DNA of 21,133 bases from Flemingiibacterium sp045636145. GTDB lineage: Bacteria; Bacillota; Clostridia; Oscillospirales; CAG-272. Positions 13,987-20,446 of this stretch are shown here, piece after piece. Location of the stretch: assembly GCA_045636145.1 (NCBI GenBank), contig JAZTWV010000028.1, forward strand, positions 1-21,133, read 5' to 3'. The translations under genes and the position numbers were made by a program. The notes beneath the pieces were generated by a model that worked only from the letters and a program-made list of their open reading frames with translations, was not told where the DNA came from and did no database searches. The first letter of the stretch is position 1. Each line of letters opens with the position of its first letter.

Positions 13987-14679
13987 ATGAATAATGTTAA
14001 ATCCCCTGCATTCCGTACCGCAATGGGCGGCTTCAACAAAAAGGACGTAAACGAATACATAGCAAAGCTTTGCTGTGATTATGATGAAGCTGCAAAGGAG
14101 CTTGAAGAAAAGGTGAATGAGCTTACAGCCGAACTTGAAACGGTTCGCGCTGAGCTTGACTCTGCAAATTCAAAGCTTGAGGCGCTAAATGAAAATACCG
14201 CGCCTGAACAGTCCGAGGATGAAATGGAGCGTGCCAACAATCTTATCGCCGCACAAAATGAGCAGATAGATTCGCTGAAAGAGGAAAACACAACTCTTAA
14301 AGCAAAGCTCTCAGATTACAGTGCCCTCGAAGGAAAGGTTGCACAGTATGAGTCTATGACCAGCCGCATGGGCGAAATATTTATGGAAGCCACTGCCGAT
14401 GCCGAGCGTATCAGAAACGAGGCGAAATTCTCAAGCGAGGCTCTCATGACCAAAACAGAGGTAGAGTGCCGCAACAAGCGCGTTGCCGCCGAGACTCAGC
14501 TTAAGAAATTCGCAGAGGCGAGACGCTCCGAATTAAACCGCCTGTTTGATGAAACGCAGGTGGAAATAAACCGCTTACTTTTAAGCTTTTCCGAGCGCTC
14601 ACGTGCTGTTGTATGTGACACTGTTGACGAGAAGCTTGACAGCTTCGAGGCGGCACATATCCAAGAGGGAAATAAATGA
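13987..14679 (+). CDS. DivIVA-domain coiled-coil protein
   Basis: This is a 230-residue, almost entirely helical protein. Residues 5-28 (SPAFRTAMGGFNKKDVNEYI) carry the DivIVA N-terminal pattern F-x5-G-(Y/F)-x-x-x-D-V-x-x-(F/Y)-(L/I), the part that binds curved membrane in DivIVA and GpsB. Heptad-rich coiled coil follows (about 32-70, 85-120 and 150-200), interrupted by an acidic PEQSEDE linker near residue 74. Relatives organise cell poles, septa or wall synthesis. Which of these roles applies here cannot be told. The start follows GGGAG, and a sigma-A-type promoter precedes it. Its TGA overlaps the ATG of the next gene in ATGA, so an XRE-family regulator is translationally coupled to it. 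Confidence 0.82.
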   Translation: MNNVKSPAFRTAMGGFNKKDVNEYIAKLCCDYDEAAKELEEKVNELTAELETVRAELDSANSKLEALNENTAPEQSEDEMERANNLIAAQNEQIDSLKEENTTLKAKLSDYSALEGKVAQYESMTSRMGEIFMEATADAERIRNEAKFSSEALMTKTEVECRNKRVAAETQLKKFAEARRSELNRLFDETQVEINRLLLSFSERSRAVVCDTVDEKLDSFEAAHIQEGNK

Positions 14680-15617
14680 GTAGCGATGAGCGCAGTCAGC
14701 GTTTCCCGGCTCTTGACCAAATAGGCAGCCGTATTGCCGCACTCAGAAAGCAGAGGGGTATGACTCAAAGTGAGCTTTCGGGTGATGATGTCACCCGAAA
14801 TATGCTCAGCCGCATTGAAAACGGCGCGGCACTTCCCTCCCTGCCGACTCTCTGCGCCATAGCCGAGCGGCTTGACGTGCCCATAGGTGCACTTCTCGGC
14901 GACCCCGACGACTATGCAAGATGGCAGATGTCCCGTGAGATGCGGCGTCTGATAACGCAGAAACGGTATGAGCGTGTGGTTGAAAAGCTTGGCTCATCGG
15001 AGCTTGCAAAGCGAGACCGTGAGCTTTCTCGCATTCTTTGCGAGGCTTACATCGGATGCGCCGAGGAGCAGTATATGCGCGGCAAGCTTTCGTCGATATC
15101 TCTGTATCTTGATATGGCAGAAGAGATATGCGATGACGACAAGAGCCGTCGGCAGATATTCATTCTGCGCACACTTTGCACCGCCTGTCCGGTACTTTAT
15201 CCCGACGACACCGCGGCTCCCCTTGATGATGTGCAGGACAAGCTGCACGGCATCGTATTCTACGAAAGTGACGTGGCGGTATACCTTTACTCCTTAACAA
15301 AGCTTGGAAATCTTCCGAAAAGCGCATATTCTCAGCCGCTTCCGGAAGCACCTACACTTAAAGGTGAGCTTGTACCACTTATTTCGGGAATATCAAACAA
15401 GCTTTACGCAACGCATATAGATGCCAAGCTTGACATGGTAAGCGCGCAGTATCTTGATGCAAAAGCGAAGCTCCTGCCCCTTATCCCCGATGCTCCCCCC
15501 GCCATGCTTTACGACATTTTGGCGGATATCGAATTCTGCTGTAAATGCTGCGGCGACTTCGAGAACGCATACAAATATTCGGGAATGCGGCTTGAGCTTG
15601 CAAAACGTATAAACTGA
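14676..15617 (+). CDS. XRE-family transcriptional regulator with helical (TPR-like) C-terminus
   Basis: This is a 313-residue protein. Residues 15-70 are a Cro/C1-type helix-turn-helix (IGSRIAALRKQRGMTQSELS, then NMLSRIENGAALPSLPTL). A long helical region follows (about 80-313) with repeated A/L/Y patterns, such as AYIGCAEEQYMRGKLSSISLY and YDILADIEFCCKCCGDFENAY, that resemble TPR units. This layout is seen in regulators that sense peptides or protein partners through TPRs, but no ligand can be named. Its ATG overlaps the stop of the divIVA-like gene by four bases, and ispF starts 13 bases after its stop, so the three genes form an operon. It could regulate the operon itself or work together with the coiled-coil protein. 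Confidence 0.85.
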   Translation: MSSDERSQRFPALDQIGSRIAALRKQRGMTQSELSGDDVTRNMLSRIENGAALPSLPTLCAIAERLDVPIGALLGDPDDYARWQMSREMRRLITQKRYERVVEKLGSSELAKRDRELSRILCEAYIGCAEEQYMRGKLSSISLYLDMAEEICDDDKSRRQIFILRTLCTACPVLYPDDTAAPLDDVQDKLHGIVFYESDVAVYLYSLTKLGNLPKSAYSQPLPEAPTLKGELVPLISGISNKLYATHIDAKLDMVSAQYLDAKAKLLPLIPDAPPAMLYDILADIEFCCKCCGDFENAYKYSGMRLELAKRIN

Positions 15618-15630
15618 AACGGAGAACAGT

Positions 15631-16107
15631 ATGTTCAGGATAGGACAAGGCTATGATGTGCACCGTCTCACCGAGGGACGTGACCTCATCATAGGCGGCG
15701 TAAAAATTGAATACGAAAAGGGACTTCTCGGTCATTCGGATGCGGATGTGCTTACCCACGCCATTATGGATGCTCTCCTTGGAGCGGCGGCACTTGGTGA
15801 CATCGGCAAGATGTTCCCCGACACCGATGAAGAATGGCGCGATGCTGACAGTCTTAAGCTTGCACGTGCCGTAGCGGAACGACTCCGTGGCGAAGGATAC
15901 ACTATAGTCAACGTGGACTCAACCGTAGTGGCACAAAAGCCGAAGCTGTCCCCACATATTGAAAATATGCGAAGGAATCTGTCAGATGCCCTTTTAATCG
16001 ACACAAGCGCGGTAAGCGTTAAGGCAACGACCGAAGAAAAGCTTGGCTTCACCGGAAGCGGAGACGGAATCGCGGCACAGGCGGTCGCACTGATAGAAAA
16101 GGTATAA
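15631..16107 (+). CDS. ispF: 2-C-methyl-D-erythritol 2,4-cyclodiphosphate synthase IspF
   Basis: This 158-residue enzyme of the non-mevalonate isoprenoid pathway converts CDP-methylerythritol 2-phosphate to the cyclodiphosphate, releasing CMP. It works as a cytoplasmic homotrimer. The N-terminus FRIGQGYDVHRL holds the metal ligands D9 and H11, and GHSDADVLTHAIMDALLGA supplies H43; these match D8, H10 and H42 of E. coli IspF. DIGKMFPDTD and the C-terminal KATTEEKLGFTGSGDGIAA complete the signature. Length is normal and it is not fused to IspD. The start follows CGGAGAA. It is the last gene of the divIVA-like/XRE/ispF unit and ends at a hairpin. Confidence 0.96.
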   Translation: MFRIGQGYDVHRLTEGRDLIIGGVKIEYEKGLLGHSDADVLTHAIMDALLGAAALGDIGKMFPDTDEEWRDADSLKLARAVAERLRGEGYTIVNVDSTVVAQKPKLSPHIENMRRNLSDALLIDTSAVSVKATTEEKLGFTGSGDGIAAQAVALIEKV

Positions 16108-16113
16108 AACAAT

Positions 16114-16135
16114 AGAGCCGCCTTATGGCGGCTCT
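16114..16135 (+). terminator. Terminator-like hairpin after ispF
   Basis: Perfect 9-bp arms (AGAGCCGCC / GGCGGCTCT) enclose a TTAT loop 7 bases after the ispF stop. The following bases, TACAAAG, are a weak T-tract, so termination is likely but not certain. Confidence 0.65.
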
Positions 16136-16155
16136 TACAAAGACAGACTACGGAG

Positions 16156-16327
16156 TTATCCTAACTTATCGTCCTTTAGAATCAACATCCGAACTCCGCG
16201 CCCTGTCTTGGTTATCACATTCATATAATATGGCATCAGCTCACTGTTTGTCACAGGGACCCATTGATGCCAAACAGCTTTAAATTTAAATTTTGTAAAG
16301 GAATTTGTATTATCATGGTAAAAATTT
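16156..16327 (-). pseudogene. Open minus-strand stretch, possible gene fragment
   Basis: Between ispF and rpe the minus strand has 57 codons without a stop, ending in TAA at 16156. The C-terminal part reads like protein (WVPVTNSELMPYYMNVITKT, then GRGVRMLILKDDKLG). It has no good start codon with a ribosome binding site; the first in-frame ATG would leave only 26 codons. Its 5' end overlaps rpe on the other strand. It may be the 3' remnant of a lost gene. Chance is also possible. I do not recognise the family. Confidence 0.25.
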
Positions 16328-16968
16328 CACCATCTATGCTTGCGGCGGATTTTTCGAAGCTGGGCGAAGAGCTTAAAAGAATCGAAAATCACGCAGATAT
16401 GCTCCATCTTGATGTTATGGACGGAGTATTCGTGCCTAACATGAGCTTTGGACAGTGCGTCATATCCTCAATACGCAAATGCTCAAATCTTACTTTTGAC
16501 GTACATCTTATGATAACCAATCCCATGCGCTATATTGCCGATTTCGCAAAGGCAGGTGCTGACATTATCACCATCCACTATGAGAGCTGTGACAATCAGA
16601 TAGAGGTGCTCAAGGCTATCCGTGAGCTTGGCAAAAAAGCATCAATTTCCATAAAGCCGGCAACTCCTGCATTTATTCTTGAGCCGCTGCTTGAATATGT
16701 TGACATGGTGCTCGTAATGACTGTAGAGCCGGGATTCGGCGGTCAGTCCTTTATTCCCGAGACTCTTGACAGCGTGCGTGCCATAAAGCAGATGATTGCC
16801 GCTTCCGGCAGAAATATTGATATTGAGGTTGACGGTGGAATCGCCAAGGATACCATCACCGAAGCATACAAGGCAGGAGCTAACGTATTCGTTGCAGGCT
16901 CTGCCGTATTCCGCGCACCAGACCCTGCGGAGGCAATAAAAGAGCTGAAAAGTGCTTGTGAGATATAA
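16315..16968 (+). CDS. rpe: Ribulose-phosphate 3-epimerase Rpe
   Basis: This 217-residue TIM-barrel enzyme of the pentose phosphate pathway interconverts ribulose 5-phosphate and xylulose 5-phosphate. The metal site is complete: H31, D33, H64 and D173, in HLDVMDGVFVPN, DVHLM and EVDGGI. The phosphate-binding MTVEPGFGGQ loop lies near residue 135. The start is the ATG in MVKISPSMLAADF, the usual N-terminus. An in-frame ATG 17 codons upstream would add a tail unlike the family and has no ribosome binding site. The AAAGGAA box is about 11-12 bases from the chosen start, which is slightly long. It is followed by a repeat cluster. A weak promoter (TTGATG, 17 bases, TAAATT) may lie at 16264-16292. 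Confidence 0.95.
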   Translation: MVKISPSMLAADFSKLGEELKRIENHADMLHLDVMDGVFVPNMSFGQCVISSIRKCSNLTFDVHLMITNPMRYIADFAKAGADIITIHYESCDNQIEVLKAIRELGKKASISIKPATPAFILEPLLEYVDMVLVMTVEPGFGGQSFIPETLDSVRAIKQMIAASGRNIDIEVDGGIAKDTITEAYKAGANVFVAGSAVFRAPDPAEAIKELKSACEI

Positions 16969-16985
16969 AGATTTGAAAAAACAAT

Positions 16986-17166
16986 TGTAGGGGAGGGGGG
17001 CCTCCCGTTTTCATTACGCGATAAACGAAAAAAAAATGGGCGTCGAGGACGTCGCCCCCAACGCGGTTACATGAAATTATACTAAAACGGGAGAGGGAGA
17101 TTCCTCTCCCGTTTTATGTTATGCCGAAATCACATCTGTAGCGGCGGCGGGCCGCCACCGCCCTAC
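16986..17166. repeat. Second cluster of dispersed palindromic repeats between rpe and the DUF3343 gene
   Basis: The 301-base gap 16969-17269 has no gene. It holds four palindromes: TGTAGGGGAGG-type (16986-17008); GGGCGTCGAGGAC-GTCGCCCC (17038-17058), repeated exactly at 18806-18826; a perfect 13-bp hairpin AAAACGGGAGAGG / CCTCTCCCGTTTT (17084-17115), which can act as a terminator for rpe; and a GGCGGC/GCCGCC element bounded by GTAG and CTAC (17137-17165). The first and third resemble units at 1648-1800 and 11603-11627. Bases 17167-17269 show only a weak -10 (TATACT near 17247) before the ribosome binding site of the next gene. Confidence 0.75.
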
Positions 17167-17269
17167 GGTGATATCTAAATTTTTTGTAAGATACCCTTAT
17201 TAAATGCATCCCTATCCGACACACCATCACCCTCGACGCCGCATATTATACTGTGAAGGGAGGAATTGT

Positions 17270-17491
17270 ATGCAAAGCATGACACGAATTGCCGTTGTTT
17301 CCATGACCTATGCTATGCAGGCACGGGAGCTTCTGCAAAGACACGGTATCAGCTCAAATATCGTAAGACTATACCCGGGAGAATCGCCAAACGGCTGTGC
17401 ATTCGGTCTTGAGCTTCACCGCGGTGCACTGCAGGCGGCATATGCCCTTCTTAAAAAGGCTGATATAAAATATACGCGGCTCTACGAATAA
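17270..17491 (+). CDS. DUF3343 protein, putative Se/S carrier-like protein
   Basis: This is a 73-residue protein. I begin it at the ATG after GGGAGG, because an in-frame ATG 22 codons upstream has no ribosome binding site and adds sequence unlike the family. The DUF3343 pattern is visible: a beta-strand start (RIAVVSMTYAMQARELL) close to the family's S-x-x-x-A-x-x-x-E-x-x-L, then GISSNIVRLYPGESPNGCAF with C43 in the conserved position, then a final helix of the AAYALLKKADIKY type. Members are regarded as putative selenium or sulfur carriers and commonly sit next to a cysteine desulfurase, as here. Transfer to the downstream enzyme is inferred from context; no biochemical function is shown by the sequence. 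Confidence 0.85.
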   Translation: MQSMTRIAVVSMTYAMQARELLQRHGISSNIVRLYPGESPNGCAFGLELHRGALQAAYALLKKADIKYTRLYE

Positions 17492-17537
17492 AAACAGCGA
17501 TAATTTCACACGCTGAGACTTTAAGGACGGACTACAA

Positions 17538-18656
17538 ATGATTTATTTTGACAACTCCGCCACCACCTATCCGAAGCCGCAAAGCGTAATACAAGCCACA
17601 GCTATGGCACTTGATACCTGTGCCAATCCCGGCAGGGGGACGCATCCCCTCTCAATGAATGCCGCATTGGAGCTTTTTGAGTGCCGCAAAGCCGCCGCAG
17701 AGATGTTCGGAGCATCACCGGAGAGGGTCATATTTACCCCCGGCGCAACCTACGCTCTGAATATGGCAATACACGCCGCATCTTCTGTGGAGGGAGCTAT
17801 TCTAATAAGCGACCTTGAGCATAACGCAGTCCTGCGCCCTGCCCTTGCATCGGGACGTGAGGTGCGCGTATTTTCATCCGCCCTCGGCTTTGAGGGAGAA
17901 GAGCGCACCGCCGCCATTTTAGCCTCCGTTAACAGACTCGCCGAGGATGCCGCACTGCTTGTTGTCACTGCGGCATCAAACATCTGCGGTGCTGTAATGC
18001 CTATATCCGAGCTTGGCGCATACTGCCGTGAGCGAGGAATCCTGTTTATAGTTGACGGGGCGCAGGCAGGCGGTATTTATGATATAAATGTGGAGCGTGA
18101 CAATATTGATGTGCTGTGCCTGCCCTCTCACAAGGGTCTGTACGGTCCTATGGGATGCGGCATGATGATTCTCGGTGAGGGGGTAACGCTCCCAACCTTT
18201 GTTCACGGCGGAAGCGGTGTTGATTCTCGCTCTCACACTATGCCCGAATATCCGCCGGAGCGGTATGAAGCCGGAACGCTTCCCGTCCCCGTTATCGTGG
18301 GACTACGGCGCGGCATAGAATTTGTAAAAAGAAGAACCGTGGGGCGTATATGCGCCAACGAATCAAGGCTTGCAAGGCTGCTTTCTGACTCGCTTATCAA
18401 TATGGGAGCAAGGGTTTATGCACCGCATCTCGAGGGAGGTATCGTGCTTTTCAACGTGGACGGATTCTCCTCAGAGGAGTTGGCGGCAAAGCTTTCAAAA
18501 ATGGGCATATGCGTCCGTGCAGGTCTGCACTGCGCACCGCTTGCACATGACACCCTCGGAAGTGACGGCGCAGTGCGTGCAAGCTTTAGTGTTTGGAACA
18601 CAGAAGCGGAAGTGCACCAATTCTGCGGTGCGCTCTGCAAAATAAAGCGAAGATAG
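17538..18656 (+). CDS. Aminotransferase class V, cysteine desulfurase family protein
   Basis: This 372-residue PLP enzyme is probably a cysteine desulfurase, removing sulfur from cysteine as an enzyme persulfide, or a selenocysteine lyase. The N-terminus IYFDNSATTYPKPQSV is the family signature. H96 in DLEHNAVLRP stacks on PLP, D173 and Q176 are in VDGAQAGG, and K199 in SHKGLYGP forms the Schiff base. C332 in CVRAGLHCAPLAH is the likely sulfur-accepting cysteine. The sequence resembles the am_tr_V_EF2568 subfamily rather than IscS or SufS. It starts after AAGGA, 46 bases after the DUF3343 stop, and is probably co-transcribed with it. No selD, selA, yqeB, iscU or sufU lies nearby, so sulfur versus selenium is open. 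Confidence 0.9.
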   Translation: MIYFDNSATTYPKPQSVIQATAMALDTCANPGRGTHPLSMNAALELFECRKAAAEMFGASPERVIFTPGATYALNMAIHAASSVEGAILISDLEHNAVLRPALASGREVRVFSSALGFEGEERTAAILASVNRLAEDAALLVVTAASNICGAVMPISELGAYCRERGILFIVDGAQAGGIYDINVERDNIDVLCLPSHKGLYGPMGCGMMILGEGVTLPTFVHGGSGVDSRSHTMPEYPPERYEAGTLPVPVIVGLRRGIEFVKRRTVGRICANESRLARLLSDSLINMGARVYAPHLEGGIVLFNVDGFSSEELAAKLSKMGICVRAGLHCAPLAHDTLGSDGAVRASFSVWNTEAEVHQFCGALCKIKRR

Positions 18657-18675
18657 ACCCGTCACAGCTCATTTT

Positions 18676-18759
18676 GCCTGTGTGCTTCTTCAGAATGCGA
18701 AGAAAATAGGCGGTGGAATTAAATCCCGACCTCTCTGCTGCTTCGTCGGCGGAGAGGTC
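18676..18759 (-). pseudogene. Remnant of an AraC-type helix-turn-helix gene
   Basis: Read on the minus strand, 18759-18676 encodes DLSADEAAERSGFNSTAYF followed by LRILKKHTG. This matches the last part of an AraC/XylS DNA-binding domain, with the A-x-x-x-G-F-x-x-x-x-Y-F-x-R-x-x-K-x-x-T-G pattern. No N-terminal part, first helix-turn-helix or proper C-terminus is present. Upstream the frame runs into the repeat at 18804-18830, and downstream it runs into the antisense of the cysteine desulfurase gene. It is therefore a short remnant, not a working regulator. The hairpin at 18726-18761 lies within it. Confidence 0.55.
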
Positions 18760-18766
18760 GGTTTTG
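18726..18766 (+). terminator. Terminator of the DUF3343/desulfurase unit, inside the AraC remnant
   Basis: CCGACCTCTC (18726-18735) pairs perfectly with GAGAGGTCGG (18752-18761) and is followed by TTTTGTG, about 70 bases after the desulfurase stop. The stem falls within the codons of the AraC-like fragment on the other strand, so degenerate coding sequence may have taken on this role. Confidence 0.75.
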
Positions 18767-18803
18767 TGAGGAAAGATATTGCATCTCACCACAGTCGGTA
18801 GAA

Positions 18804-19039
18804 CGGGGCGTCGAGGACGTCGCCCCCTACAGGATGTGCGCCAAACCGCTTCTTGCCCTCTCACCCGCTTCGCGGGAGCTCTCCCCAAGGGAGAGCCTTA
18901 CCGCCACCCAAGCCGCCGGAATGGTGCGGGGCCATGCAGGCGGCGCGAATGTAGCGTCCAAACTATTAGCACTCGTGTCGGGTGTGCTTAAGCCATTTCC
19001 TTGTATAAAGTTCTTTGCACAGCTTTCTTTCAAGAAAGC
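18804..19039. repeat. Third repeat cluster in the gene-poor stretch 18657-19108
   Basis: This 452-base stretch holds the AraC remnant and terminator, then several palindromes. These are GGGCGTCGAGGAC-GTCGCCCC (18806-18826, an exact copy of 17038-17058), ACCCGC-TTC-GCGGGA (18863-18877), CTCTCCC-CAA-GGGAGAG (18879-18895) and GCTTTCTT-TC-AAGAAAGC (19022-19039). The CTCTCCC...GGGAGAGCC element and the GGGCGTCGAGGACGTC element resemble intergenic repeats common in gut Clostridia. Bases 18896-19021 show nothing I can name, and the apparent short reading frames across the repeats have no credible starts. Confidence 0.65.
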
Positions 19040-19061
19040 GCGTATCCCTATACTTCACCCC

Positions 19062-19095
19062 ACACAAAACCGAGAGGCAAAATACCTCTCGGTTT
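19062..19095 (-). terminator. Terminator of the VanY-type carboxypeptidase gene
   Basis: On the minus strand AAACCGAGAGG and CCTCTCGGTTT (19067-19095) pair around a 7-base loop and are followed by TTTTGTGT, 14 bases after the stop codon. Confidence 0.88.
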
Positions 19096-19108
19096 CATAT
19101 TTATAAAA

Positions 19109-20362
19109 TCACGATTTTTTAACGGTAACGATAAATCCGTCAACGTTGTTTCCGGAAATTTCCCATGAAAAATGCTTCGGAACAGGCACATCGGTGCTTT
19201 CAGCGTCACCTGCCGGAACAAAATACATCTCCCATGAGCATCCCTCATCGTCCGTGATGGCAAGATGCTTGCCGTCAAAGGTAAATCCGCGAAGAAGGTC
19301 AATGTATTCCTCAAGACACAGCCCATTCGCCGTTATATAAAAGGCGTGAGGCTTGCCTATGTAGCGGTAGTGCCAATTTTCGTATGCAATCTTCGTAATT
19401 GAGGTCTTATCCGCCTGATACCGCTCGATAAATCCAAATTTGTGGGCATTTGCCTTAAGCCATGTGGGATATTCGTCGATATCGTCGAATGTATACGAGT
19501 GACCGCCGTCCGTGTATATGGCAAGGTCAAGAGCAAGTCCCGTGTGATGCTCGCTGTGACCTGGCATCGCCACATAAAGTGACGCATACTCCTCACCGTA
19601 CTGATCCACACGCGCACCGTATAACTGCTCCTGATATTCGTAGGTGCGGTCGGAGCTTGTTATGATTATATCGTCCATTTTAACGGTCTGCTCTCCTATA
19701 ACCGCCGTATTCTGCGAAATCGCCGACATCATGTCCGCAAAACTGCGAAGTGCCGCGTTATCAAGCGAATCGGTGGTGTTGCTTACCTTGTAACAGCCGT
19801 TTTTCGCCCCATACAGTGTGCCAAGCTTGAATCCACCGTCGAAATTGTAGGGATTCTGATAGTTTACAAGTATCTGATATCCGCGGTGAACGTCCTCGGC
19901 GGTCTTTGTGACGTACTCATACGCCGCATCAAGCTCGGTCTCCGGAGGCTCAGTAACGGGAGGATCAGTTATAACAGCGGCGGCTGTATCTGTGGCAGTA
20001 TCCGAAGAAAATCCCATAACTTCACTTGTTGTATCGGAATCGGTATCAACCGCACCGCCGAATCCCGTAGCGCATCTTGCGGCGAATATTATCACCGAAA
20101 CAAGCAGCATTACGAGTATGACGGCAAGCAGTACCACCATTCCTGCCGCACGCTTGGCTTGCTTCCTGGAGCGGTGGCGCACCGGCGGATACTGCGGATT
20201 TCCCACAGGGCGGCTATACTGATACTGTGCGCCCCGCTGTCGCGGCGCGCCGTTCACCGGCATATTCTGTCCCCTGCCGCCGTTTTGCGGACGGCTCCCG
20301 GGATTCTGCTGCCGCGATCCGCCATTCCACGGCGGACGGTTATTATTATAATTGTTGTTCAT
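19109..20362 (-). CDS. M15-family D-alanyl-D-alanine carboxypeptidase (VanY type), membrane anchored
   Basis: This 417-residue zinc enzyme probably trims D-Ala from peptidoglycan stem peptides outside the membrane. Residues 1-65 are a low-complexity tail rich in Asn, Gln, Pro, Gly and Arg (MNNNYNNNRPPWNGGSRQQN at the start), basic near the membrane. One membrane segment lies at about 74-96, followed by a Thr/Asp/Pro-rich linker (105-145). The catalytic domain (about 150-360) has the VanY motif GHSEHHTGLALDL with zinc ligands H272 and D279, and ENWHYRY with E328 as general base and H331 as third ligand. About 60 further residues after the domain are unassigned. No good ribosome binding site precedes the first ATG. 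An internal ATG at residue 34 (20263) follows AGGGGA and is an alternative start. VanY-type enzymes need not give vancomycin resistance; this is probably wall housekeeping. Confidence 0.9.
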   Translation of the reverse strand: MNNNYNNNRPPWNGGSRQQNPGSRPQNGGRGQNMPVNGAPRQRGAQYQYSRPVGNPQYPPVRHRSRKQAKRAAGMVVLLAVILVMLLVSVIIFAARCATGFGGAVDTDSDTTSEVMGFSSDTATDTAAAVITDPPVTEPPETELDAAYEYVTKTAEDVHRGYQILVNYQNPYNFDGGFKLGTLYGAKNGCYKVSNTTDSLDNAALRSFADMMSAISQNTAVIGEQTVKMDDIIITSSDRTYEYQEQLYGARVDQYGEEYASLYVAMPGHSEHHTGLALDLAIYTDGGHSYTFDDIDEYPTWLKANAHKFGFIERYQADKTSITKIAYENWHYRYIGKPHAFYITANGLCLEEYIDLLRGFTFDGKHLAITDDEGCSWEMYFVPAGDAESTDVPVPKHFSWEISGNNVDGFIVTVKKS

Positions 20363-20381
20363 GATAATTACCGTATCTTCT

Positions 20382-20424
20382 TAAAATAATAGGGGGAATC
20401 GCTCAAGAAAGAAGCGCTTCCCCC
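20382..20424 (-). terminator. Terminator of pnp
   Basis: On the minus strand GGGGGAAGCGCT and AGCGATTCCCCC pair with one internal mismatch (20392-20424) and are followed by TATTATTTTA. It lies 22 bases after the pnp stop and before the carboxypeptidase gene. Confidence 0.78.
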
Positions 20425-20446
20425 AAAAGGTTCTGTTTATGCAATA

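Noticed and set aside
18586..18888. Intact AraC-type gene of 100 codons
   Set aside because: Only about 28 codons resemble AraC. The rest is repeat sequence upstream and antisense of the desulfurase gene downstream, so only a remnant is supported.
19109..20362. Vancomycin resistance gene
   Set aside because: Only a VanY-type carboxypeptidase is present. No vanH, vanA/B-type ligase, vanX or VanRS genes are nearby, and such enzymes are common in ordinary wall metabolism.
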